A stretch of DNA of 64,000 bases from Lentisalinibacter salinarum. Its GTDB lineage: Bacteria > Pseudomonadota > Gammaproteobacteria > Steroidobacterales > Woeseiaceae. This document shows, piece by piece, positions 16,295-24,836 of the stretch; position 1 is the stretch's first letter, and each line of letters begins with the position of its first letter. The stretch lies in the NCBI RefSeq assembly GCF_040706555.1, contig NZ_JAPDRH010000003.1, forward strand, positions 186,001 to 250,000. The letters run 5' to 3'. Under the pieces are notes generated by a model. It worked only from the letters and a program-made list of their open reading frames with translations. It searched no databases and was not told the origin of the DNA. A program made the position numbers and the translations under genes.

Positions 16295-17614
16295 ATGTCC
16301 CTGACCCTTTATCGATGGAACGAACTCGACGATGCGGCGCGCGAGGATCTGCTGCGGCGCCCGGCGGTCGCGGCCGGCGCCTCGGTGGACGCGACGGTGC
16401 GGGAGATCCTGGCTGCCGTACGCGCGGACGGCGACGCCGCCGTGCGGCGCCTGACCCGGGAGCTGGACCGCGCCGACGTCGACGAACTACAGGTGCCGGA
16501 GGAGGCCTTCACGGCCGCGGAAGCAAGGCTCGGCCGGGAGGCGGTCGCCGCCATCGACCGTGCCATCGAGACCGTCGAGAGCTTCCACCGCGCCCAACTG
16601 CCGCAGCCGGTGCGGGTCGAGACCGCCCCCGGCGTGGTCTGCGAGCGGCTCAGCCATCCGCTGGACGCGGTCGGACTTTACGTGCCGGCCGGCACGGCTC
16701 CCCTGCCCTCGGCCGCCATCATGCTGGCCGTCCCGGCGACCATTGCCGGGTGCCCGGAGCGCATCCTCTGCACGCCGCCGCGCCCGGACGGCACGGCGGA
16801 CCCGGCGGTGCTGGTCGCCGCGCGGCGCTCCGGTGCCACCGCCGTCTACCGCATTGGCGGGGCACAGGCGGTCGCCGCCATGGCCTACGGCACCGAATCC
16901 GTACCGCGGGTCAACAAGATCTTCGGCCCCGGTAACGCCTGGGTCACGGCCGCAAAGAGCCTGGTAGCGGCCGACCCGGACGGCGCGGCGCTGGACATGC
17001 CGGCCGGGCCCTCCGAGGTGCTGGTCATCGCCGACGGCGATGCGGATCCGGCGTTCGTGGCCTCGGACCTGCTGTCCCAGGCGGAGCACGGGCCGGACTC
17101 CCAGGTCTTCCTGGTGACGCCGGACGCCGCGCTGGCCGAAGCCGTTGCCGCCGCGCTGGAGGAACAGACGGAGGCGCTCGGTCGGGGCAGTATCGTGCGC
17201 GAGGCCCTGGCCCACAGCGCGGTCATCATCGTGGACGACCTGGCCGAGGCCGTGCGGGTGAGCAACGCCTACGCGCCGGAACACCTGATCGTGCAGGCGG
17301 CGGATGCCCGCAGCTGGCTGCCCCGCATCCGCAATGCCGGCTCGGTCTTCCTGGGTCCATGGACGCCCGAGTCGATGGGCGATTACTGCAGCGGCACCAA
17401 CCACGTGCTGCCCACCTACGGTTACGCCCGCACCTACAGCGGTCTCGGCGTCGATCAGTTCCTGCGCCACATGACGGTGCAGGAACTGAGTGCCGCAGGG
17501 CTGGAGGGCCTGGGGCCGACCGCCGTGACCCTGGCGGGCCTCGAGGGGCTGGACGCCCATGCGCGGGCGGTGACCCTGCGTCTCGAAAAGATCCGCCGGC
17601 GGACGGTGGCATGA
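16295..17614 (+). CDS. hisD: histidinol dehydrogenase
   Basis: 439 aa from the ATG at 16295 (MSLTLYRWNELDDAAREDLL); upstream in-frame sequence is the hisG shadow. Oxidises histidinol to histidine in two NAD+-dependent steps with a bound zinc. The IFGPGNAWVTAAKSLVA, MPAGPSEVLVIAD and DLLSQAEHGPDSQ segments are signature regions, the latter supplying zinc ligands, and YAPEHLIV and GTNHVLPT are present near the end. Gap to hisG is 29 bases, and its stop overlaps hisC by ATGA. Confidence 0.97.
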   Translation: MSLTLYRWNELDDAAREDLLRRPAVAAGASVDATVREILAAVRADGDAAVRRLTRELDRADVDELQVPEEAFTAAEARLGREAVAAIDRAIETVESFHRAQLPQPVRVETAPGVVCERLSHPLDAVGLYVPAGTAPLPSAAIMLAVPATIAGCPERILCTPPRPDGTADPAVLVAARRSGATAVYRIGGAQAVAAMAYGTESVPRVNKIFGPGNAWVTAAKSLVAADPDGAALDMPAGPSEVLVIADGDADPAFVASDLLSQAEHGPDSQVFLVTPDAALAEAVAAALEEQTEALGRGSIVREALAHSAVIIVDDLAEAVRVSNAYAPEHLIVQAADARSWLPRIRNAGSVFLGPWTPESMGDYCSGTNHVLPTYGYARTYSGLGVDQFLRHMTVQELSAAGLEGLGPTAVTLAGLEGLDAHARAVTLRLEKIRRRTVA

Positions 17615-18684
17615 GCGACGCGGTGCTCGCACTCGCGCGTCCGGAGATCCGGGCGCTGAAGGCCTACGAGCCGGCCGGCTACGCGCCGGACGCCGTGCGT
17701 CTCAATGCCAACGAGGCGCCCTGGCGGGCCGGCGGCGACGCGAGCGAACGCGGCCTGAACCGCTATCCCGAGGCCCGGCCGGGCGCGCTCACCGCGCTGC
17801 TCGCCGGGCACTACGGGGCGAGCCCGGAGGAGACCTTCGTCACCCGCGGCACCAGCGAGGCCATCGACCTGCTGATCCGCTGCTTCTGCCGCCCCGGCCT
17901 GGACGACGTGGTGATCTGCCCGCCCACCTTCGGCATGTATCAGGTCTACGCCGACATCCAGAACGCAGGCGTGCGCCGGGTCCCGCTGCTCGCCCCGGAG
18001 TTCCGCATCGATGCCGATGGCATCCTGGCGGCATGGGACGAACGCTGCCGTCTGCTGTTCCTGACCTCGCCCAACAACCCCACCGGCAACAGCATCCCCC
18101 CGGCGGTGATCGCCGCGCTCTGCGAGGGACTCGCGGGCCGCGGGCTGGTGGTGCTGGACGCGGCCTACGTGGAATTCGGCGACGAGGACCCCTGCCCCCC
18201 CCTGCTGGCCGCACACGACAACCTGGTGGTGCTGCGCACGCTGTCGAAGGCCTACGGGCTGGCCGGCGCCCGCTGCGGCGTCGCCCTCGGCCGGCCCGCC
18301 GTCGTGCGTCTGCTGGGCAAGGTGATGCCGCCCTACGCCATCCCGACGCCGACGGTCGAGGCAGCCACCGCCGCCGTCGTGAACGAATCGTTCCGCATCA
18401 TGCCGGAGCGCATCCGTGCCCTCCGCGACGAACGCGAGCGGGTCCGCGAGGCGCTGGAGGCATGCCCGGCCGTCGTCAGGGTATGGCCGAGCGACGCCAA
18501 CTTCCTGCTGGTGCGGTTCCGCGACAGCGCCGACGCCCTCGCCCGCGCCCGGCAAGCGGGCCTGCTGCTGCGGGACTTCGGCGGCGAACCGGGCCTCGAG
18601 AACTGTCTGCGCATCACCATCGGCGAGACCGGGGACAACGACCGGCTGCTCGCGGTCCTCGGCCGCCAGGCGGTGCGCGCATGA
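17611..18684 (+). CDS. hisC: histidinol-phosphate aminotransferase
   Basis: 357 aa class-I/II PLP aminotransferase, from the ATG that overlaps the hisD stop. Converts imidazole acetol phosphate and glutamate to histidinol phosphate. N-terminus with VRLNANEAPW, the TSPNNPTGN motif and the PLP lysine in TLSKAYGLAGARCGVALG are typical of HisC. Its stop overlaps hisB by ATGA. HisC enzymes often also act on aromatic amino acids; no separate hisC2 occurs next to pheA in this window. Confidence 0.96.
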   Translation: MSDAVLALARPEIRALKAYEPAGYAPDAVRLNANEAPWRAGGDASERGLNRYPEARPGALTALLAGHYGASPEETFVTRGTSEAIDLLIRCFCRPGLDDVVICPPTFGMYQVYADIQNAGVRRVPLLAPEFRIDADGILAAWDERCRLLFLTSPNNPTGNSIPPAVIAALCEGLAGRGLVVLDAAYVEFGDEDPCPPLLAAHDNLVVLRTLSKAYGLAGARCGVALGRPAVVRLLGKVMPPYAIPTPTVEAATAAVVNESFRIMPERIRALRDERERVREALEACPAVVRVWPSDANFLLVRFRDSADALARARQAGLLLRDFGGEPGLENCLRITIGETGDNDRLLAVLGRQAVRA

Positions 18685-19748
18685 GCGGGCTGCGGGTCCT
18701 GTTCGTCGACCGGGACGGCACGCTGATCGAGGAGCCTGCCGACGAGCAGGTGGACCGTCTCGACAAGGTGCGCCTGGTCCCCGGCGTCATCCCGGCGCTG
18801 CTGCGCCTGAAGGCGGCGGGCTACCGCTTCGTGCTGGTCTCCAACCAGGACGGCCTGGGCACCGAGTCCTTCCCGGAAGACGACTTCCGCATCCCTCACG
18901 AGCACATGCGCGCGCTGTTCGCCAGCCAGGGCATCACCTTCGACGAGGAGTTCATCTGCCCCCATTTCGAGACGGACGGCTGCGCCTGCCGCAAACCCGC
19001 CACCGGGCTCCTGACCCGCTACCTCACGGCAAACACGCTGGATCTCGAACGCAGCGCGGTCGTGGGCGACCGGGAGACGGATACCCGGCTCGCCGAGGCC
19101 ATCGGCATCCCGGGCCTGCGGTTGGGCGAGGACGGCCTGGACTGGAGCGGCATCGCTCACCGGCTGTGCGCCCTGCCACGCCGTGCGAGCGTCACCCGCA
19201 ACACGCGGGAGACACGCATCACGGCCGCGGTGGACCTGGACCGGGAGGGCGGCAACCGCATCGCCACCGGTATCGGCTTCTTCGACCACATGCTGGAGCA
19301 GATCGCCACCCACGGCGGCTTCTCGCTGCGGCTCAGCTGCGACGGCGACCTGCACGTCGACGAGCATCACAGCGTGGAGGATGTCGCGCTCGCGCTCGGC
19401 GAGGCCATCCGGGAGGCGCTGGGCGACAAGCGCGGTATCGGCCGCTTCGGTTTCGTGCTACCCATGGACGAGGCCCAGGCCCGTATCGCGCTGGACCTCT
19501 CCGGCCGGCCCTATTTCGTCTTCCGCGGTGAATTCCCCCGGGACCGGGTGGGCGAGCTCCCCACCGAGATGGTGACCCATTTTTTCCGTTCCCTGGCCGA
19601 TGCGCTGCGCGCCACGCTGCATGTCGAGGTGGAGGGCGAGAACGCCCACCACATGGTGGAAATCTGCTTCAAGGGACTCGGACGCACGCTGCGCCAGGCC
19701 CTGCGTATCGAGGGAGCTGCCTTGCCTTCCTCGAAGGGGACGCTGTAA
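18681..19748 (+). CDS. hisB: bifunctional histidinol-phosphatase / imidazoleglycerol-phosphate dehydratase
   Basis: 355 aa, the gammaproteobacterial fused form. Residues 1-165 are a HAD phosphatase with the nucleophile motif FVDRDGTLIEEP and a zinc-binding CPHFETDGCACRKP loop; residues about 168-355 are the dehydratase with the metal-binding HHSVEDVALALGEA motif and a second HHMVEI motif. It removes phosphate from histidinol phosphate and dehydrates imidazoleglycerol phosphate. The ATG at 18681 overlaps the hisC stop; hisH starts two bases after its stop. Confidence 0.97.
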   Translation: MSGLRVLFVDRDGTLIEEPADEQVDRLDKVRLVPGVIPALLRLKAAGYRFVLVSNQDGLGTESFPEDDFRIPHEHMRALFASQGITFDEEFICPHFETDGCACRKPATGLLTRYLTANTLDLERSAVVGDRETDTRLAEAIGIPGLRLGEDGLDWSGIAHRLCALPRRASVTRNTRETRITAAVDLDREGGNRIATGIGFFDHMLEQIATHGGFSLRLSCDGDLHVDEHHSVEDVALALGEAIREALGDKRGIGRFGFVLPMDEAQARIALDLSGRPYFVFRGEFPRDRVGELPTEMVTHFFRSLADALRATLHVEVEGENAHHMVEICFKGLGRTLRQALRIEGAALPSSKGTL

Positions 19749-19750
19749 CC

Positions 19751-20359
19751 ATGGCGGGCGCGCGTGAGGTCGTGATCGTCGGCTCCGGCGGTGCCAACAT
19801 CGCCTCGCTGACCGGGGCGCTCGCGCGCCTCGGCGCGAACGCCGCCCTCAGCACCGACCTGGACGAGATCCGCGGCGCGCGTGCGGTGATCCTCCCCGGC
19901 GTCGGCGCCGCGGCGGACGCGATGGCGCGGCTCCGTTCCTTCGGCCTCGATGCGTTGCTGCCCACCCTCGAGCAGCCCGTGCTGGGCATCTGCCTCGGCA
20001 TGCAGCTGCTGGCCGCCGGCTCCGAGGAGGACGATGCGGACTGCCTCGGCGTCGTGCCCGGGCGCGCCCGACGGCTGCCCGCCTCGCCCGATCTGCCCGT
20101 GCCGCACATGGGCTGGAACCGGGTGCGCAAGGATGGCCACTCGGTACTCCTGCGGGACGTGCCCGACGGCGCGCATTTCTATTTCATCCACAGTTACGCG
20201 CTGCCGCTTGCCGACACCACGACGGGTCGCACCGAGTACGGGAGCGAATTCACGGCCGTCTTCGAGAGCGGCAACTTCTTCGCCACCCAGTTCCACCCGG
20301 AGCGCTCCTCCGCCCACGGTGCGACGGTGCTGAAGAATTTCCTGGAGTACGCCCTGTGA
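19751..20359 (+). CDS. hisH: imidazole glycerol phosphate synthase, glutamine amidotransferase subunit
   Basis: 202 aa class-I glutaminase. Supplies ammonia to HisF. The nucleophile Cys in GICLGMQLLAAG and the His-Glu pair in QFHPERSSAHG complete the catalytic triad; the N-terminal GSGGANIASLTGALARLG is typical of HisH. Forms a heterodimer with HisF in the cytoplasm. The stop overlaps the GTG start of hisA. Confidence 0.97.
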   Translation: MAGAREVVIVGSGGANIASLTGALARLGANAALSTDLDEIRGARAVILPGVGAAADAMARLRSFGLDALLPTLEQPVLGICLGMQLLAAGSEEDDADCLGVVPGRARRLPASPDLPVPHMGWNRVRKDGHSVLLRDVPDGAHFYFIHSYALPLADTTTGRTEYGSEFTAVFESGNFFATQFHPERSSAHGATVLKNFLEYAL

Positions 20360-21096
20360 TCGTAATGCCGGCCATCGATCTGCGCGGCGGGCGCTGCGTG
20401 CGCCTGTTCCAGGGCGAATTCGACGCCGAGACCGGCTACGACCACGATCCCCTGGAGCTGGCACTGGAGTACCAGTCGGCCGGCTGCCGCGAGCTGCACG
20501 TCGTGGACCTGGACGGGGCCCGCACCGGCGACCCCGCCAATCTGGACATCATCCGTGCGATCGCCACCGGGACGACGATGACCGTGCAGGTGGGCGGCGG
20601 CATCCGCGACCAGGAGCGCCTCGAGCGTCTGCTCGGCTGCGGCGTCGACCGCGTCGTGATCGGCAGCCTGGCGGTGAACCGCCCCGAGACGGTCACGGGC
20701 TGGCTGCGCGAGGCGGGACCGGAGCGGATCGTCATCGCGCTGGACGTCCGGCTCGATGAGCGTGGCATCCCCCGGGTGACCAGCCACGGCTGGACGCGGG
20801 ACTCGGAGCTGACGCTGTGGCAGGCGGTGGAGCGCTTCACCGAGCCGCGCCTGCGCCACGTGCTGTGCACCGACATCAGCCGCGACGGCGCGCTGACCGG
20901 GCCCAACGTGGATCTGTACGGCGAGTTTGTCTCCCGCTTCCCGGATATCGGCCTGCAGGCCTCCGGCGGCGTGCGCGACGTGAACGATCTCGAGACGCTC
21001 AGGCGGTGCGGCGCCGCGGCGGCAATCACCGGTAAGGCGCTGCTGGAAGGCACGCTGACGAGAGAGGAGCTGCAGTCATTCTCGCGCGACGCATAA
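20356..21096 (+). CDS. hisA: phosphoribosylformimino-5-aminoimidazole carboxamide ribotide isomerase
   Basis: 246 aa TIM barrel, starting at GTG 20356 (MIVMPAIDLRGGRCVRLFQG), the position that fits the family and overlaps the hisH stop as GTGA. Performs the Amadori rearrangement of ProFAR to PRFAR. The catalytic Asp in PAIDLRGG and Asp in CTDISRDGALTGPN are conserved. Its last 19 bases overlap the inferred start of hisF. Confidence 0.97.
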   Translation: MIVMPAIDLRGGRCVRLFQGEFDAETGYDHDPLELALEYQSAGCRELHVVDLDGARTGDPANLDIIRAIATGTTMTVQVGGGIRDQERLERLLGCGVDRVVIGSLAVNRPETVTGWLREAGPERIVIALDVRLDERGIPRVTSHGWTRDSELTLWQAVERFTEPRLRHVLCTDISRDGALTGPNVDLYGEFVSRFPDIGLQASGGVRDVNDLETLRRCGAAAAITGKALLEGTLTREELQSFSRDA

Positions 21097-21845
21097 TCCC
21101 CTGCCTGGACGTCCGCGACGGCCGCGTCGTGAAGGGCGTGCGCTTCCGCAACCACCGCGACGTGGGCGATATCCTCGAGCTCGCGCAGCGCTATCGGGAC
21201 GAGGGCGCCGACGAGCTGGTCTTCTACGACATCACCGCCAGCCCCGACGGACGTTCCGTGGACCGCAGCTGGGTCTCGCGGGTGGCGGCCGTACTCGACA
21301 TCCCCTTCTGCGTCGCCGGCGGCATCCGCAGCCTGGAGGACGCCGAGAGCGTGCTGAACCGGGGTGCCGACAAGATCTCGATCAACAGCCCGGCGCTCGC
21401 CGACCCGGAGCTGATCACCCGGCTCGCCTCCCGCTTCGGCGTGCAGTGCGTCGTGGTGGGCATCGACAGCCGGGAGGAAGACGGCGACTGGTTCGTCTAC
21501 CAGTACACCGGTGACCCGGACCGCACCACGGCGACGCGCCGGCGTACACTGGACTGGGTGGCCGAGGTGCAGCGCCGCGGCGCCGGCGAGATCGTGCTCA
21601 ACTGCATGAACCAGGACGGCGTGCGCGAGGGCTACGACCTTGGCCAGCTCGCCGCCGTCCGCGCGGTCTGCGGCATCCCGCTGATCGCCTCCGGCGGCGC
21701 CGGCGCGCCGGAACATTTCCTGGCGGCATTCGCGCAAGCCCGGGTCGACGGTGCGCTGGCGGCGAGCGTCTTCCACAGCGGCGAAATCCATATCGCGGAA
21801 CTGAAACGCTGGCTGGCCGACCGCGGCATAGAGATGAGGGTCTGA
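21078..21845 (+). CDS. hisF: imidazole glycerol phosphate synthase, cyclase subunit (probable ATT start)
   Basis: 255 aa if started at ATT 21078. HisF proteins begin MLAxRIIPCLDV; here the frame reads (ATT)-LARRIIPCLDVRDGRVVKG. The first ordinary start codon in frame is the GTG at 21129, which would remove the catalytic Asp of CLDV and the first beta strand. A strong GAGAGGAG ribosome binding site (21062-21069) is eight bases before the ATT, inside hisA. The second catalytic Asp is in NCMNQDGVREGYD. With HisH it makes imidazoleglycerol phosphate and AICAR. The rest of the barrel is normal, so this is a functional gene with a rare start codon unless the base call is wrong. Confidence 0.9.
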   Translation: MLARRIIPCLDVRDGRVVKGVRFRNHRDVGDILELAQRYRDEGADELVFYDITASPDGRSVDRSWVSRVAAVLDIPFCVAGGIRSLEDAESVLNRGADKISINSPALADPELITRLASRFGVQCVVVGIDSREEDGDWFVYQYTGDPDRTTATRRRTLDWVAEVQRRGAGEIVLNCMNQDGVREGYDLGQLAAVRAVCGIPLIASGGAGAPEHFLAAFAQARVDGALAASVFHSGEIHIAELKRWLADRGIEMRV

Positions 21846-21849
21846 GGCT

Positions 21850-22161
21850 ATGGCAGAAGAACGGGACCCGGCCTTCCTCCGGGAGCTCGAACAGGTGATC
21901 CGCGCGCGCCTGGATACCCAGGCGCCGCAGAGTTACACGGCCCGCCTGGTGGCCGGCGGCAAGGCCCGCGTGGCACAGAAGGTGGCCGAGGAAGCGGTGG
22001 AAACCGCGCTGGCCAGCGCCACCGACGCGGGCACCAACGCGGTCGTCGGCGAGGCCGCCGACCTGGTCTATCACTTGCTCGTATTGCTGGCCGTCGAGGG
22101 CCTCGATCTGGCGGACGTGGCAGCCGAGCTCGAGGCCCGCCACCGCAGCCTCACCCGCTGA
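21850..22161 (+). CDS. hisE: phosphoribosyl-ATP pyrophosphatase
   Basis: 103 aa all-alpha NTP pyrophosphohydrolase. Hydrolyses phosphoribosyl-ATP to phosphoribosyl-AMP, step two of the pathway. The motif QKVAEEAVETALA and GEAADLVYHLLVLLA provide the metal-binding acidic residues. In many gammaproteobacteria this domain is fused to HisI; here it stands alone and no hisI occurs in the window. Starts four bases after the hisF stop with a GAGG site. It converges with lysAC, and the two coding ends overlap by 11 bases on opposite strands. Confidence 0.95.
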   Translation: MAEERDPAFLRELEQVIRARLDTQAPQSYTARLVAGGKARVAQKVAEEAVETALASATDAGTNAVVGEAADLVYHLLVLLAVEGLDLADVAAELEARHRSLTR

Positions 22162-24826
22162 CCGGCACGCTACCGAGCAGGGTCTCGGCCGCCGGCTCGC
22201 GCAGGTTGTAGCGCGAACCCATGGTGTAGCCATAGGCGCCGGTATTGGCCACCAGCATCACGTCACCCTCCCGGCACTCGGGCAGCAGGCGGTCGTTGCC
22301 CAGCCGGTCGCCGCTCTCGCAGATGGGCCCGACCACCGTCACCACCTCCGTCGCCGGCTCGCCCAGCCGGGTGAGATTCACGATCTCGTGATAGGCGCCG
22401 TAGAGCGCCGGCCGGATCAGGCTGTTCATGCCCGTCTCGATGCCGACGTAGCGCACGACTCCCTTGCCCTTGGTCTGGGTAACCCGCGCGAGCAGCACAC
22501 CCGACTCAGCCACCAGATACCGGCCCGGCTCGACCCACAGCCGGTAATCCGGCCAGGCCCGGCGCAGCTCGCCCAGCAGCCGGGTCAGCTCTCCGGTATC
22601 CAGCGGGTCCTCGCCCGGCTTCTCCGGTATGCCCAGCCCGCCGCCGAGGTCCAGCGTGTGCACCTCCGGAAACCTCGAAGCGGCGTTGGCGAGTTCGTTC
22701 GCGACCTCCGCCCAGTTGGTCGGATCCAGGATGCCGCTGCCCGTGTGGGCGTGGATGCCGACGATCCGCGCACCGGCCGCCGCGGCCAGCGACTCCAGCT
22801 CGTCCAGCTCGAACAGGGGGATGCCGAATTTGGAATGGGTGCCGGCCGTGCGCACGTGCTCGTGATGCCCCCGGCCCTGACCCGGGTCGAGCCTGATGAA
22901 GACGTCCCGGCCGCGGAAGAGCTCAGGCCAGGCGCGCAGCGGATGCAGGTTGTCCAGGGTCACCCAGACGCCGAGCTCCAGACCGTCGGCATACTCGCCG
23001 CGCGGCGCGAAGTTCGGCGTGAACAGGATGCGTCGCCGATCGATGTCGGGGAAGAGTTCCAGCACCCGTCCGATCTCGCCCGGCGAGACGCACTCGAAGT
23101 TCACGCCGGCACTCTCCACCAGACGCAGGATGTCCGGGTTCGAATTCGCCTTCATGGCATAGAACACCGCATCCAGATGCTCGATGGACTGCAGGCGGCC
23201 GATCGCCGCCCGGATGGTATCCGCGTCGTAAACGTAGCGCGGCGAGTTTTCCTCGCACAAAGCCAGCAGTTCCTGGCGGCGATAGCTCCACCACATGGGC
23301 GGCAGTCCCGGCGCCTCCTCGCCCTCGGCCTGCAGGGCCTCCCAAGAGGGCCCGAAGGCCTCGCCCCGCCGCTGCGGCGCGATGATGGAGCTGTGCAGCT
23401 TCTGCACCAGCCGGTAGCCCTGCTCGTCGTCGACGACGAACGTCAGGTTCAGGTCGCTCGCGGCCTGGGTCACCAGGTGGATGCGCTGCTCCTCGAAGAC
23501 CTCCAGCGCCGGGCCGAGCCGGTGCAGGATCGTGCGGATCTTCCGCCCGACGAGACTGACCGCGGCACAGTCCTCTATGACCCGCACCCGGCAGATGGTC
23601 TCCAGCTCCTCGACCAGCGCCTCCATCGCCTCGCCGCCGAGCGCTCCGGACGCCGTGTCGATAGAGACCGTGACGTTACTCTCCGAGGTGGAGACCAGAT
23701 CCACCGAGACGGAATGACGCCGGAAGACATCGAAGGCATCGGCCAGGAAACCGACCTCCTGCCACATGGCCACGCCTTCCATGGACACCAGCGTGAGGCC
23801 CATGCGCAGGGAGATCGCCTTGACCCGCGGCTCGGCCTCCCGGGTGGCGGCCGACACCACCGTGCCGTCCAGGTCCGGCCGCGCGGTCCAGCGCACGTGG
23901 ATCGGGATCTGCGCCCGGCGCACCGGCGGCACGCAGCGCGGGTGCAGCACGCTGCCGCCCGTGGAGGCGATCTCCTGGGCTTCGTCGTAGTGCAGCGCCG
24001 TCAGCAGCCTCGCCGACGGCACGGCCCGCGGATTGCCGCTGAACATGCCGGGCACGTCGGTCCAGATTTCGAGGCGACGCGCGCCCAGCAGGGAGGCGAA
24101 ATAGGCCGCCGAGGTATCCGAGCCGCCGCGCCCGAGCAACACCGTCTCGCCGTCCTCGTTGCGGGCGATGAAGCCCTGGGTGAGTACCGCGCCGGTGCCC
24201 GGCCCGAAGCGCGCCGGAAAGTCCGGGTCCCTGTCGTGGGCGCAGACGGCACTCAGGAAGTGCTGCCGCTCGTTCTTGTTCCGCTGTCCGGTCGCGGCCA
24301 GGTGGTCGCGGGCATCGGTCCAGGCCGCATCAACGCCCCGGGCGCCGAGCCAGGCGGCGCCGAGCCGCGTGCTCATCAGTTCGCCGAGCCCCATCAGGCG
24401 GGCCTGCACCCGCGGGCTGGCCTCGCGGATCAGGCGGATGCCGGCCGCGAGCTGACGCAGTTCGTCGAAATACTCGCCCAGCACCTCGTCGGCATCGAGT
24501 TCCAGCTCGCCCGCCAGGCGGCGGTGGCGCTCGAGGATTTCGCCCAGCACCGGCTCCGGGTCGCCGCCGATGGCCTGATCGATCAGGGTCTGCAGCGCGT
24601 TCGAGACGCCAGCCACCGCCGAGCAGACCACGAGGGGGCGCAGGCCTGCCCGCATCCGGTTGCCGATCAGCCCGGCGATGCGCTGCCAGTCTTCCCGGGA
24701 GGACACGCTGGTGCCACCGAATTTCATCACCACCCAGGTCGAGTCCGCACAGGCCGCCGGCGCGCCGAGCTCCCGCGCATCCTGGAATGGCGCTTCCGTG
24801 AGCGCGGTGTCGGTCACCTCTGCCAT
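22151..24826 (-). CDS. lysAC: bifunctional aspartate kinase / diaminopimelate decarboxylase
   Basis: 891 aa fusion joining the first and last steps of lysine synthesis. The N-terminal part (to about 480) is an aspartokinase: VVMKFGGTSVSS, GRGGSDTSAAYFA and tandem ACT-type regulatory segments. The C-terminal part (about 525-891) is an alanine-racemase-fold decarboxylase: PLP lysine in VFYAMKANSNPDILR, HAHTGSGI, the glycine loop LDLGGGLGIP and the catalytic Cys in ICESGD. This fusion is known in Xanthomonadaceae. It is 10 bases behind ilvD and probably in the same transcript. Channelling or joint feedback is plausible but not shown by the sequence. Confidence 0.95.
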   Translation of the reverse strand: MAEVTDTALTEAPFQDARELGAPAACADSTWVVMKFGGTSVSSREDWQRIAGLIGNRMRAGLRPLVVCSAVAGVSNALQTLIDQAIGGDPEPVLGEILERHRRLAGELELDADEVLGEYFDELRQLAAGIRLIREASPRVQARLMGLGELMSTRLGAAWLGARGVDAAWTDARDHLAATGQRNKNERQHFLSAVCAHDRDPDFPARFGPGTGAVLTQGFIARNEDGETVLLGRGGSDTSAAYFASLLGARRLEIWTDVPGMFSGNPRAVPSARLLTALHYDEAQEIASTGGSVLHPRCVPPVRRAQIPIHVRWTARPDLDGTVVSAATREAEPRVKAISLRMGLTLVSMEGVAMWQEVGFLADAFDVFRRHSVSVDLVSTSESNVTVSIDTASGALGGEAMEALVEELETICRVRVIEDCAAVSLVGRKIRTILHRLGPALEVFEEQRIHLVTQAASDLNLTFVVDDEQGYRLVQKLHSSIIAPQRRGEAFGPSWEALQAEGEEAPGLPPMWWSYRRQELLALCEENSPRYVYDADTIRAAIGRLQSIEHLDAVFYAMKANSNPDILRLVESAGVNFECVSPGEIGRVLELFPDIDRRRILFTPNFAPRGEYADGLELGVWVTLDNLHPLRAWPELFRGRDVFIRLDPGQGRGHHEHVRTAGTHSKFGIPLFELDELESLAAAAGARIVGIHAHTGSGILDPTNWAEVANELANAASRFPEVHTLDLGGGLGIPEKPGEDPLDTGELTRLLGELRRAWPDYRLWVEPGRYLVAESGVLLARVTQTKGKGVVRYVGIETGMNSLIRPALYGAYHEIVNLTRLGEPATEVVTVVGPICESGDRLGNDRLLPECREGDVMLVANTGAYGYTMGSRYNLREPAAETLLGSVPVSG

Positions 24827-24836
24827 ACCGCCGCCG

